Assembly: GCA_036244855.1 (NCBI GenBank)
Contig: BQKZ01000681.1
Span: forward strand, 42,582 to 106,581
Source of the DNA: Temnopleurus reevesii
Taxonomy: Eukaryota; Echinodermata; Echinoidea; Temnopleuroida; Temnopleuridae
Direction: 5' to 3'
Length of the DNA: 64,000 bases
Shown here piece by piece: positions 54,801 to 63,318 of the stretch (positions within the stretch are counted from its first letter, which is position 1; every line of letters begins with the position of its first letter). Below the pieces are notes generated by a model. It was not told where the DNA came from. It ran no database searches and worked only from the letters and a program-made list of their open reading frames with translations. The translations under genes and the position numbers were made by a program.

Positions 54801-57279
54801 TATTCTCATAATCTTCTATTTAATCGCTTGAAAGTTTAATTATCAAGTGCACTTAACGTAATACGTACACTGTATGTTGATTGTGTGCACTTGTCAGCTG
54901 CCAAGTTTTTCTTCATCAAACAGACCGAATCAGCCCATATACATAAACGTTCAGATGCCTATAAACAGACGTGTACAATTCCCATGTACAGTGTAAATGA
55001 CTGACACTGAATGGTTCAATGTACTTTCAATATCTTGAGCTGAATACTGGTAGTCAGTGAGTGTACATACACATTCATGCATCTAATTGAATCCTTATTG
55101 TGGATGTAAACTTGGAAATGATAATTTGACAACACATAGTTGAATGAGCTCACTGAATACAATGTATGTAGCCTACATGTACCCCCTACAATATTTTGTA
55201 ATGTACACATATATACAATGTAAATGTCCAGTACTGTAAATACTGGAGGGAAAGAACAGTGATCATGATTTCTATTTTCATCCATTGTAAAGAACATCTT
55301 TAGAGACCGATATATATGTGTTTTGTATTGGATTCCTCCAGAGACTATATGTATTGTGTCTTATTATTTCAAGAATTGAAATTGATTTAATCATTGTAGT
55401 GCTGTACAGTATGATTTTTCAACTTTGCCATCCGATTATGATTTCTAAAGAAATGGAAATGTAAACTAAAAGTGAATTTGATTTGATTTGAATGAAAATG
55501 CATTATGATGCTGCAATGCACATGTACATGTACTGTACATGTGTACTCATTAAAAAGCATACATCATATTTTCAAGTGTTCAAGGAGATGCCAATGGTTT
55601 ATTTTCTACATTTTACTTTCAAGTTCTGTCAATCAAATCCAAAGTCTTGTTCAATAAAAAAAACTACCAACATACATGTCCATGGACACTTTTTACCGTT
55701 GGCAGATTCTGGAACTATTGGATAATGTTTTATATGTGTTGTAGAGATTTAAAGCGAAATTTAAAGTGAATTTCGCTTGTGTTTTCCAAGATATTATTTT
55801 TTTTTAAATGGATGTCAACAATTTTACTTTATTATTTTGTATTATTTCTTGATGACACATATTATTGATTTGCTTGTCATGCTCTCTATTGATGAAATGT
55901 TGTACATGATTCTACCTGTGTTTGACCAGTGGTGTAGTGGTTCAGACTCTCGCCTCTTAACTAGAGGGTCGGTGGTTCGAAGCTCACCCAGGGCACTAAT
56001 TTCCTTCAGCAAGAAATTTACCCGCAGTTTGTTGCACTCGACCCAGGTGAAAAATGGGTACCTGGCAGGAGTTTATTCCTTGGAATGCTTGAGCGCCTAA
56101 CTGGCTTGCTCGGCAGTTATAGCCAGGGTAATAATATGGTACCTAGTATCAAGCGCAGTAGTTATGCATATAATGATTGTGCTATATAAATGGACCTATT
56201 ATTATTATTATTATCATTTTTATTATGGTTTCTTGCCATTTTTGCCTAATATTTGTATTAGTAAAAATGATGTTTATGCATGTAAAATTTGTACACTAGT
56301 TCATATTACTAGTTGCGTATGTCAGCCTGAACGACAAAAGTACAGGTACCATTTCAATAACCAAAAAATGACATGCACTGTGAACAAGAAGGGACAAAGG
56401 ATTTGGAAAAAGTAAAACAAGGCATTTTACAATATGTGTAGCTAGATGTAGACAAAACAAATTTCCGTCCAATCTGTGTAGAAATGTTAAGCAAGTGTCA
56501 TACCTGTTCAGTGAATGATTAGGGAAGCTACCGGTATTTCCTTTTGCGATTATGAAGCTATTGTGAAGTCTAGTTTACTTTGTGCAATTATTTAGTTAGG
56601 TTCATACTGAGAGCCAAAACCTTAAGGTTTTTAATTCAGAGACTTTAACAAAATACAGAAGCTTAAACAAGCAATGTGAAGACAAGTTTGTACAAGCTGC
56701 CTCCTCACCTTTTCGACCAAAATAAGGCGCCTTGGCGAGTTGAATAACTCGCCTTCGAGCTTGAAGTTACAAGGTTCTGTATTTCTGTTGGACTTCTGTT
56801 GTAGACATGGCTATTGTCCTTCTGCTCACAGCAGATTCAATTTGTTGGATTTGATCCTCTCATTTGTACAGGTGTAAACGTTAGAAATTACAGATTTATG
56901 TGCATTCAATTTTTGTTATTTCCTCTCTTTCTTTCTTTGTTGTAGTCGATGACTGGTATAGAGTGTAACCATAAGTTCTGTGCAGATTGCTGGACAGAAT
57001 ATCTCACAACAAAGATCATGGAGGAAGGCATGGGACAGGTCAGTGAATGTTTGTTTGTTTGTTTATTTGTTCACTCAGCTAAAATTCTTTCTTGGGTTTT
57101 TATTTTCGCTAATTTTGCAACCATGTTATATTCGCTGAATGATAATGATAATGATAATAATAATTTATAATAATTATAATGATTATAATAATGATAATAA
57201 TCGCTAAATTTGCAACCATGTAATCGCTTTAATGATAATTATAATGATAATGATATTGATAATTATAAGAATAATAATA

Positions 57280-57326
<47 letters not shown>

Positions 57327-60300
57327 AATAATTTATAAAGTGCTTTTATAGAACTCCTGATCAAAATGCTATTACCAAAGCATTAATACATTTCCATTCA
57401 TAATAATACCCATAGACTTCTTGACAATGATATCTCCGAACATGATTATACATGTAGCATCCTGCTAATCTGTAAATATTTCTAAAATTCAGTTAATTTG
57501 CTAAAGAGTATGTACTATAGTGTATTGGCTTTTACAATGTATGTTATATCAAGAGATGCCAACTGTTCTGGAATATAAATGGCGCCAAAATTAAAGCGTG
57601 AACAATGTAAAAGCTGAACATAATTGAGACAAACATGTGACTGTATGTGTACTCTCTTCCATTCACTTGTTATGAAAGTCTTGAATTCGTATGAAAATTT
57701 GCCTCATGCCTATTCAAAAATGGTTCGCATCTCCCTATATATCTAATTGTTTATTCATCGGTTTTAATACGTCACAATGAAAATAAAAGCCCATGCTTGT
57801 ACATTTCTATGTGACGTAGGTATACGCGTTTTAGTGCATGAGCATGCTCTAGAACAAAATTCTTGCACTGCAATGACAATGCATATTTTACATAGCTTAT
57901 CTTCTACAAAAGGATATTCTCCTGATTGATATTTTTCTGATTTGTTTTGTGGTTTCTGGATACTTTAGAAATGTTTCAGGTTCCTCTTTAAATATGTCTT
58001 GTTTCTTTTGAAATCTATGATCTGAATTTTGTTTTTATGCGTCTCCGGTGTAATGCATGTGTTATTTCCCTTTCCTTTTCTAGACCATAACATGTGCGGC
58101 CCACGGGTGCGATATCCTTGTTGATGACATTACTGTCATGTAAGTATACATATGACTCACTTGTTATCAGATATTATAATTCCTGGTTGATTTCTTTGAA
58201 AGCAGCTTAAATTTCTTGAAAAGCAAATAATAAAAATGCCAGATGCTTTATTTTTCGTCTTGCATACAAGCTGCGTCTGCACTATAGCGAGTTTTTTAGT
58301 TAGCGCGCAAGCGCTGATCCGGGTAATTAGCCCGATCAGAACTAGCTCAAACTAATTTGCAGTGCAGACGCAAACAGTGAGCTAATTCACTGAAATATCT
58401 CTAGCTTAACAAGCCCAAGATATCTTGGGCTAGTTTCCAAAATAGTGAGCTAATTCGGGAAATAGCTCACTAACTCGCTCGTATTTGCCATAGTGCAGCT
58501 CGTGCTCGGGCTAATTCTGCGACTCGGGCTAATTTATTCAGGGCGTTGTGTGGGCGCAGCGGAGCATGACAGCCAGGCCCATACGTACGAGTTTCTTCGC
58601 ACAACAATCACGTGCTTATGTTCCGAGAATGCGCATGCTCGAAAACTAGACCAAGCTCGGAGTGGGCTAATGCAGCTCGCGCTCACGCTAAATCTCGGAA
58701 AAAGACATGCTCGATTTTCCAAACTCGCTATAGTGCAGACCAAGGTTGCCAATCTCAAGATTAATTGGAAAGATGGCTGATCAGGCTAAAAGCTTGAGAT
58801 CAAGGAAATCGGGCTAGTGCAGCGCCGGCTACAGTGGATGATTTCATATTTTGTCTTTTTTTTTAGTGGCTGGTGTATAAAGTGTTTATTTAACGCTATA
58901 TCACAACTAAACACCGAAACAGAAATAAAACAAAATTCACTCGGTGTTCATGTTGACCTCTGATTTTAGCGATGCAATTCCTGTTGATGGCCATTAATTT
59001 GGGCCGAAGGTTGTCTGCAGAACTGGCGTTTGATGAAGTGTGCAAATTTTCATCAACTAAAACTATTATTTCATGGTCAGTGTTAGTGTTACCACATAGG
59101 CCCTGCCTTCCTCACAACACTTGAATAAGTCACTTCAAATTTGATCTTTATACATTGGAAGTTTGATATATTATATCAAATCCTTAATTATTAATTAGAT
59201 ATTTCCCAGAACTTTTATATTTTTCAGTGTCACTTTGAAATATTTTGGATGCTATCTGCATGTTTCAAATCACAAGTTAATTTGGTTATAAGAATATAAA
59301 TTTTCTGTATCAGAACTTTCTGAAGGGGTAAACAAACATTTGCACTTCAAAATTATCAGATAATTTATTGTGATTTCTTCACTTTTCCAGGAAACTTGTG
59401 AAGGAGGCGAAAGTGAAGCTGAAATATCAGCATCTGATCACCAACAGCTTCGTGGAGTGCAATCGACTGATGAGATGGTGCCCCGCCCCGGACTGCCCCA
59501 ACGCATTCAAGGCCAATCACATAGAACCCCACCCTGTTACTTGTATCTGTAGACATATTTGCTGGTAAGGAGGCACCTTTATATTACCCTTAACCTTCCC
59601 CTTCCCCCTCCCCCCTTTCCCAACCTCCAGTGTCTTACGAGATGGTACCCCACCCCAGACTGCCCTAATACATTCAAGGCCAATCACATAGAACCCCACC
59701 CTGTTACATGTATCTGTAGATATATTTGCTGGTGAGTGGAGGGGTATGCTCCCCCCCCCCCCAAACCATCATTATCTTATGAGATTTTGCCCCGCCCTAG
59801 ACTGTATTCAAGGCCAATCACATAGAACGCCACCCTGTTATGTATGTATCTGTAGACATATTTGCTGGTGAGTTGGTACCTATATATGACCCTTCCCCCT
59901 CCCCCCTTTCCCCATCTCCATTGTCTTACGCGATCGTGCCCCACCCCAGACTGCCCTAATACATTCAAGGCCAATCACATAGAACCCCACCCTGTTACAT
60001 GTATGTGTAAACATATTTGCTGGTGAGTGAAGGTTTATGCCCCCATCCCCCACCATCATTGTTTTATCAGTTGGTAGCCCGCCCTGGACTGCCCCAATTC
60101 GTTCAAGGCCAATCACATAGAACCCCACCCTGTTACATGTATCTGTAGACGTATTTGCTGGTGAGTGGGCACCTTTATATTACCCTTAACCTTCCCCTTC
60201 CCCCTCCCCCTTTCCCAATCTCCAGTGTCTTACGAGATGGTGCCCTGCCCCAGACTGCCCCAACGCATTCAAAGCCAATCACATAGAATCCCACCCTGTT

Positions 60301-63300
60301 ACATGCATCTGTAGACATATTTGCTGGTAAGTCAAGTTTTATGCCCCCCCCCTCCATCATTGTCTTATGAGATGGTGCCCCGCCTCGGACTGCCCAAACA
60401 CATTCAAGGCCAATCACATAGAACCACACCCTGTTACTTGTATCTGTAGACATATTTGCTGGTAAGGAGGCACCTTTATATTACCCTTAACCTTCCCCTT
60501 CCCCCTCCCCCCTTTCCCAACCTCCAGTGTCTTACGAGATGGTACCCCACCCCAGACTGCCCTAATACATTCAAGGCCAATCACATAGAACCCCACCCTG
60601 TTACATGTATCTGTAGATATATTTGCTGGTGAGTGGAGGGGTATGCTCCCCCCCCCCCCAAACCATCATTATCTTATGAGATTTTGCCCCGCCCTAGACT
60701 GTATTCAAGGCCAATCACATAGAACGCCACCTTGTTATTTATGTATCTGTAGACATATTTGCTGGTGAGTTGGTACCTATATATGACCCTTCCCCCTCCC
60801 CCCTTTCCCCATCTCCATTGTCTTACGAGATGGTGCCCCACCCCAGACTGCCCTAATACATTCAAGGCCAATCACATAGGACCCCACCCTGTTACTTGTA
60901 TCTTTAGACAGATTTGCCGGTAAGTAGGCACTTATTGCCCCCTCCCCAATTTCCTATGTTTTTTTAATGAGATGATGCGTCCCTCCCCTTCCAGACTTTC
61001 TCAATGCACATTCTGGACCAACAATGAAGAACCCCACAATTCCATCCTTGTCTATATGCCATATGTCATTCAGGATTTATTTTGTCCTTTCAATTGATAC
61101 CATCAGGGAAAATGTTTTTATAATGTCGAATATTTGAATAAGCCAATTGAAGCAAAGCTTTATGTACTCATTCTTCCAGAAACCAATTTTTTCCTTTTAT
61201 TACATACGTTGCAGTTTGCATGATTCTTATTTTATATTAGTCTCATGCAATGTGAGTGATTTATTTAACAATCTTCTTTTAATGCCCATGGAAGATCATT
61301 TGCATCTAAATGATATTTGAAATTTCTTCTTTTCTAGCTTTGTCTGCGGTGAGAACTGGCATGATCCTGTCAAGTGTTCCGTAAGTAGAAATATTAAGAT
61401 ACTGGTATAGAGAACATAGTGTTAAAGTGGTTTCTTTCGCGTCCAGAAACTTTCGCAGTTTCCATCGGTGCCGACATTTTCGTGTGTGTTTAAATTCATG
61501 GTCAGAAAAATTTGTGAATTCACAGTCGGCAAAAACTGGGTTTTTCACACGAAAATCCAGTTATAATCTTATTATTTTTTGTACTTATTACATACAAATG
61601 AAAAAAAAATAAATGCAGGCTTACCTTAAATCCTGTCTGTGTGTGTTGGCCATTAATACACGCAATACACAAAATCTTTGTGTGTGCGCGATAGCGATGT
61701 AACAAGCGACTAGTTTCGGACATTTCCTTGCGTGTTTAATTTCGCGTGTTTTTCAACATAAAAAAAAAGCGAAAAGCACGAAAATAAAACCACCGCAAAA
61801 GAATCCACGTTTATAGTAACAGATTTGAGATCAGAAACAATTTCAAACAAGCTATCTCCCTCCAGGGTGGTTCTTCACCAAGATAAAAAATCTTTAAGAA
61901 TGACTGGTATCCATTCTTGCACTTTGATCCCTGATATTAGGTGTATTCATCGCAAGAACGGATACCAGTCATAAGATGCTGCTAAATTTGCCTCTTAGTA
62001 CAAGCTCCAGTTGTTTGCATGTAGCTTTGTGAAACACCATCCGGAATTCATTCAAGGCATATGTTCCATTTGAGAAAGTGTTATTATGCACAAGGTGACA
62101 CCTCAGATTTTTCTTTTGATTGATCAATCTCAATTGATATTTCCTTATTGATTAGGTTACACATTCATGTAATTCAAATACAATTATGTATTGTGAATGT
62201 TTGAACATATTATCAAGCCTGTCATTCTCAGGTATTTATTATGTTACATGTAATAGTTGTACTGTGCATTCCTGTTCTGACTAGTTTGAATAAATTCATT
62301 CATTCATTGTATTCATGAACACAAGTGGAACAGATTTTGTGGTCCCAAGAGATTCAGCCTCAACTAAGTTACTAGTACCTGTATGTCAATTTTACTCAGT
62401 ATCTCAATAAATATAATGATAAAAATGTTTTTATTTTACAAAATTTGTACAAAGTGGCTCAAGAAGAGTCAAATAAAATGTACTTTATATTCTGCCATTA
62501 CAATGACTTTACCAATGAGTTTGAATTACTACACAGTGGCCCAAGAAATGTCAGATACCATATATTTTGCAGTTACAATACTAGTAACTTAACATTACTC
62601 ACTACACAGTGGCTCAAGAAATGGATCAAGAAGTGCGATGACGACAGCGAGACTTCCAATTGGATTGCAGCCAATACCAAAGAATGTCCCAAGTGTCATG
62701 TGACCATCGAGAAAGACGGCGGTTGCAATCACATGGTTTGTCGCAACCAGAACTGCAAGGTATGACTCTTTCTCTCTTTTTATATGCCATCCTGTACTAG
62801 GGATACACAATGTTAAAGATTTGTCAAGATATCGCATGATTTATTTCAGGTATTGCATGATTGATTCGCTTATGAATATTTGATATCACATTTTTTGTCA
62901 TTATTGGATATATTACATTCAAACAATATTTAAAAACTTTTTTTCCACAATTCCGTTTGACAGTGCATCTCTGAGATGCTGTTAGAAAATTTCACAGGTA
63001 TACTCGGGAAGGAATCGAACCCATGATCTCCAGATGATTAGACAGGTGTCTTACCATTAGACCACCTTGAGCCGATGGCTGTGGCGGGCTCGATTTGTGT
63101 AATAGCGGCATGTACTGCTTAAATATCAATTGAACGATTTTGCCTGTATGCCTGTGAATTTTTTCTCACAGCATCTCGCAGGTGCACTGTCAATCCGTGA
63201 TCATCCATGTTGGAATAAGGCAAGAATCATTTCAAGTATATCATTTGTTTTGTTTATATTTTCAGGCCGACTTCTGTTGGGTGTGTCTAGGACCCTGGGA

Positions 63301-63318
63301 GCCACATGGGTCATCATG
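47167..63318 (+). CDS. ARIH1: ARIH1 (Ariadne-1/HHARI) RBR E3 ubiquitin ligase gene, exons 1-9, 3' end beyond window
   Basis: Nine coding exons join in phase: 47167-47394, 51938-52090, 54388-54456, 56946-57038, 58084-58139, 59391-59564, 61338-61380, 62610-62759 and 63266-63318. They give about 339 residues: an acidic N-terminus (residues 1-60), a UBA-like domain ([16 protein letters not shown]), RING1 (YCEIC ... CNHKFCADC ... CAAHGC), an IBR domain (WCPAPDC ... CIC ... CCFVC) and the start of RING2 (ECPKC ... [13 protein letters not shown] ... FCWVC). RBR ligases accept ubiquitin from an E2 on a RING2 cysteine before passing it on; by position this is Cys316, in CNHMVC. Vertebrate ARIH1 works with neddylated cullin-RING ligases. 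The Ariadne domain, which holds the enzyme inactive, lies beyond the window. Exon 8 reads essentially as in vertebrate ARIH1, recalled from memory. Exons 2, 6 and 8 have partial duplicate copies beside them. Confidence 0.95.
47530..48130. repeat. Two diverged direct copies of an intronic repeat
   Basis: Copy 1 (47532-47695) and copy 2 (47955-48125) share, in order, 'gcctttacg(g/a)tt', 'agagagca(c/t)gatgg', 'gtgtact', 'cccgacatgcttagcatttgaaacgactgt' versus 'cccagcgtgcatagcgtttgatacaactgt', then 'aa ... ca ... ccca'. No coding potential. They lie in ARIH1 intron 1. Confidence 0.65.
48140..49000. other. ARIH1 intron 1 sequence, no feature seen
   Basis: No exon, RNA gene or clear repeat recognised. 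Confidence 0.45.
49005..49600. repeat. Palindromic fold-back repeat in ARIH1 intron 1
   Basis: The left half 'agtggaatgaaaccctgg', 'gatgaagaaaaatatgatgatcaaactgtgaaaatttgagc' is mirrored by 'tgctcaaattttcacagttggttcattttatttttctccatc' and 'gggtttcgttcttcttta'. The central part includes 'tctccatttattttgtacatga' and its inverse 'ttttgtgtacaaattgaatggagag'. Confidence 0.8.
49925..50078 (-). mobile_element. Truncated tRNA-derived SINE, minus strand
   Basis: 'aataataataatgaacagcttttatacagcgctta' is the inverted tail and 'attaccctggctttagcccggcagcc' is the inverted 'ggctgccgggctaaagccagggtaat' of the SINE body at 38520-38545. The tRNA-like head is missing. Confidence 0.75.
50082..50310. mobile_element. 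TIR element ('tgtgagcagaagggac' family)
   Basis: 'aatgtgagcagaagggatgaaggaatatgacaaagtgaa' and the inverse 'gttgtttactttgtcccatagctttgtcccttctgttcata' form the ends. Confidence 0.7.
50311..51300. other. ARIH1 intron 1 sequence, no feature seen
   Basis: No exon or well-defined repeat recognised. Confidence 0.45.
51307..51414 (+). pseudogene. ARIH1 exon 2 duplicate A (intact start, premature stop)
   Basis: A good acceptor (CCACCTTTTCTCCAG) is followed in frame by [20 protein letters not shown] then [15 protein letters not shown] and a TAA at 51412-51414. No donor is present. [10 protein letters not shown] equals the vertebrate ARIH1 sequence here, whereas the complete exon has [10 protein letters not shown]. 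If used as a terminal exon it would give a protein of about 111 residues (acidic N-terminus plus part of the UBA-like domain); otherwise inclusion would trigger decay. Confidence 0.75.
51480..51790 (+). pseudogene. ARIH1 exon 2 duplicate B, interrupted by a TIR element
   Basis: The acceptor TTTTCCTCAG is followed by [20 protein letters not shown], after which a 'taggcgggtttac' element (51540-51767) splits the copy. The remaining piece 'ttgggccgctacatgg ... ttgtatggtgaccccc' corresponds to 'attggctac ... tttatggtgatgacccc' of copy A. No usable donor. Confidence 0.75.
51540..51767. mobile_element. Complete 'taggcgggtttac' TIR element inside exon 2 duplicate B
   Basis: TIRs 'taggcgggtttactaatagatgcaaattttatgc' and 'atataagtaaacccgccta', core 'gaggcttgcccgacatagcaacaagtaatgtatgcaaactggattcc'. 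Its presence only in copy B dates the insertion after the exon duplication. Confidence 0.9.
51790..51886 (+). repeat. C-run followed by a long A-run
   Basis: About 13 C, CAC, then some 68 A with no T or G. Duplicate A has the short equivalent 'cccctccccccc ataaaaaac', so the tract expanded within the duplicated unit. Confidence 0.9.
51938..52090 (+). CDS. ARIH1: ARIH1 exon 2: UBA-like domain (complete copy)
   Basis: 51 codons between TTTTCTCTCCAG and AAG|GTAATAAT. Encodes [20 protein letters not shown], then [20 protein letters not shown] and [11 protein letters not shown]. It is the only one of three tandem copies with a downstream half and a donor, so it is taken as the working exon. In phase 0 with exons 1 and 3. 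Confidence 0.92.
52098..52225. mobile_element. SINE-tail fragment, minus strand
   Basis: 'ataataataataatgatactaaacgttttgtatatcgcgtctatcacttgcccaagg' followed by 'aagcgcttaaaggtctcaattattacccttctgc' resembles an inverted SINE 3' part. It lies seven bases after the exon 2 donor. Confidence 0.5.
52255..52480. repeat. Partial fold-back repeat
   Basis: 'tgaggctttaacgccagatttaatgtgctatcggtgaacaaagaaaaat' and 'aaaatggctgccaacatggagaactctccattcactcta' match parts of the families at 21765 and 49005. Confidence 0.55.
53030..53645. repeat. Palindromic fold-back repeat in ARIH1 intron 2
   Basis: The left 'aaaggggaaccaacctccaggattatcgtgctctcattgagtg' is mirrored by 'atgagagcacaacaattccaggggttgcccttta'; inner halves 'acaacccgttcaaaagttatgaa' and 'cataacttttgaacgggttgtcc' pair over their length. 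This is the most regular copy of the family. Confidence 0.85.
53646..53902. mobile_element. 'taggcgggtttac' TIR element abutting the fold-back repeat
   Basis: 'tgcgggtttactaatagatacaaattttatgc' and 'tctattagtaaaacagcttata' are the ends; 'gctcttgacagatt' is repeated three times inside (53690-53730), a small local expansion. Confidence 0.8.
54388..54456 (+). CDS. ARIH1: ARIH1 exon 3: first RING1 cysteines
   Basis: 23 codons: [20 protein letters not shown] then LGS. Acceptor TAATTTCAG, donor TCG|GTAAGT. Y-C-E-I-C holds the first two zinc ligands of RING1. Confidence 0.93.
54460..55925. other. ARIH1 intron 3 sequence
   Basis: Mostly AT-rich without gene signal. 55326-55492 contains 'gaattgaaattgatttaatcattgtagtgctgtacagtatg' and ends with 'gaatttgatttgatttgaatgaaaatg', possibly an old LINE/SINE tail. 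Confidence 0.4.
55926..56222 (+). mobile_element. Full-length tRNA-derived SINE in ARIH1 intron 3
   Basis: The head 'gaccagtggtgtagtggttcagactctcgcc' and B-box-like 'ggtggttcgaagctcaccc' show tRNA ancestry. The body is 'aatttccttcagcaagaaatttaccc ... cccaggtgaaaaatgggtacctggcagga' and the tail 'gctatataaatggacctattattattatta'. Same subfamily as 11966-12245. Confidence 0.9.
56376..56845. mobile_element. TIR element ('tgtgagcagaagggac' family), diverged
   Basis: 'cactgtgaacaagaagggacaaaggatttgg' at the left and 'gctattgtccttctgctcacagcag' at the right are inverted. The interior has 'ccttggcgagttgaataactcgcc', another hairpin. Confidence 0.6.
56946..57038 (+). CDS. ARIH1: ARIH1 exon 4: RING1 core
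   Basis: 31 codons: [20 protein letters not shown] then [11 protein letters not shown]. Acceptor TTGTTGTAG, donor CAG|GTCAGT. C-N-H-K-F-C-x-x-C-W are RING1 zinc ligands. Confidence 0.95.
57140..57345 (+). repeat. AAT/GAT microsatellite cluster with SINE-tail-like end
   Basis: Interrupted (GATAAT)n followed by about fourteen GAT units at 57281-57326, then 'aataataatttataaagtgcttttata', resembling a SINE 3' end in inverse orientation. Confidence 0.9.
58084..58139 (+). CDS. ARIH1: ARIH1 exon 5: end of RING1
   Basis: 56 bases: [18 protein letters not shown] plus two bases (AT) that form Met with the next exon. Acceptor CCTTTTCTAG, donor GTAAGTATA. Confidence 0.93.
58266..58835. mobile_element. 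MITE-like element rich in 'gctaatt' and 'tagtgcag' units
   Basis: 'gcgtctgcactatagcgag' (58266) is inverted at 'ctcgctatagtgcagac' (58724-58740). Inner pairs include 'agcgctgatccgggtaattagcc' and 'aatagctcactaactcgctcg'. A further 'gggctagtgcagcgccggct' near 58812-58831 may be the true outer end. Lies in ARIH1 intron 5. Confidence 0.65.
59391..59564 (+). CDS. ARIH1: ARIH1 exon 6: start of IBR domain
   Basis: 174 bases: (M)[57 protein letters not shown] plus TG. Acceptor CACTTTTCCAG, donor GTAAGG. The first half follows vertebrate ARIH1 closely. The last part has C-I-C-R where the family usually has C-x-C-G. The last ~100 bases and the donor are the unit amplified in the array that follows. 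Confidence 0.93.
59626..60935 (+). repeat. Tandem array of ARIH1 exon 6 3'-edge copies, each with a donor site
   Basis: Nine further copies of the segment from 'gagatggtgccccgcccc' to 'catatttgctggtaag/gtgag' start near 59630, 59773, 59931, 60060, 60226, 60361, 60526, 60669 and 60821. Each is followed by a C-rich intron piece. Most keep the exon's reading frame open (for example the copy at 60226 retains R-W-C-P-A-P-D-C and C-I-C-R-H-I-C). Several are preceded by a pyrimidine tract ending CTCCAG, a plausible acceptor. A higher-order repeat of 897 bases (59565 onwards and 60462 onwards) shows a second round of duplication. A degenerate eleventh copy may lie at 60960-61060. Confidence 0.92.
61338..61380 (+). 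CDS. ARIH1: ARIH1 exon 7: end of IBR domain
   Basis: 43 bases completing Cys and then encoding [14 protein letters not shown]. Acceptor CTTTTCTAG, donor [20 protein letters not shown] is highly conserved in Ariadne proteins. Confidence 0.95.
61425..61810. mobile_element. Inverted-repeat element in ARIH1 intron 7
   Basis: 'gtggtttctttcgcgtcc' at the left and 'ccaccgcaaaagaatccacg' at the right are roughly inverted. 'ttttcgtgtgtgtttaaattca' and 'cttgcgtgtttaatttcgcgtg' are related internal blocks. Confidence 0.5.
61860..62042. mobile_element. MITE-like element in ARIH1 intron 7
   Basis: 'gggtggttcttcaccaagat' and 'gctttgtgaaacaccatcc' are inverted ends; 'gaatgactggtatccattcttgc' and 'gcaagaacggataccagtca' pair inside. 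Related to the unit nested at 21090-21249. Confidence 0.7.
62445..62609 (+). repeat. Two duplicate copies of ARIH1 exon 8 acceptor and first codons
   Basis: 'caaagtggctcaagaagagtcaaataaaatg' (exon-like start 62455) and 'cacagtggcccaagaaatgtcagatacc' (62537) precede the true 'cacagtggctcaagaaatggatcaag' (62610), spaced 82 and 73 bases apart. Intron parts are shared too ('attctgccattacaatgactttacc', 'attttgcagttacaatactagtaac'). Both decoys meet stops if used. Confidence 0.8.
62610..62759 (+). CDS. ARIH1: ARIH1 exon 8: RING2 with catalytic cysteine
   Basis: 50 codons: [50 protein letters not shown]. Acceptor CACTACACAG, donor AAG|GTATGA. The cysteine of H-M-V-C (codon at 62739-62741) is the predicted ubiquitin acceptor, as in HHARI. 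Confidence 0.97.
62955..63225. mobile_element. TIR element with tRNA-like core (ARIH1 intron 8)
   Basis: The ends 'ttgacagtgcatctctgagatgctgttagaaaatttcacaggtat' and 'catctcgcaggtgcactgtcaa' with 'gtatgcctgtgaattttttctcacag' are inverted. On the minus strand, 63065-63010 reads 'aaggtggtctaatggtaagacacctgtct ... gatcatgggttcgattcc', with good A-box and B-box matches. Related tRNA-like cores lie at 17346-17407 and 33672-33733. Confidence 0.75.
63266..63318 (+). CDS. ARIH1: ARIH1 exon 9: end of RING2
   Basis: 53 bases: [17 protein letters not shown] plus two bases. Acceptor TATTTTCAG, donor GTAAGTGG. F-C-W-V-C supplies RING2 zinc ligands. The next exon (W-Y-N-C-N-R-type sequence) is not found before the window ends. 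Confidence 0.95.

Noticed and set aside
59365..60871. Several minus-strand open frames of 60-92 codons with repeated [11 protein letters not shown] peptides
   Set aside because: They are the antisense of the tandem ARIH1 exon 6 array and repeat only because the DNA does; no start, splice or domain evidence.
62445..62765. 106-codon single frame spanning upstream sequence and ARIH1 exon 8
   Set aside because: The real coding part begins at the acceptor at 62610; the upstream part is intron with decoy acceptor copies.
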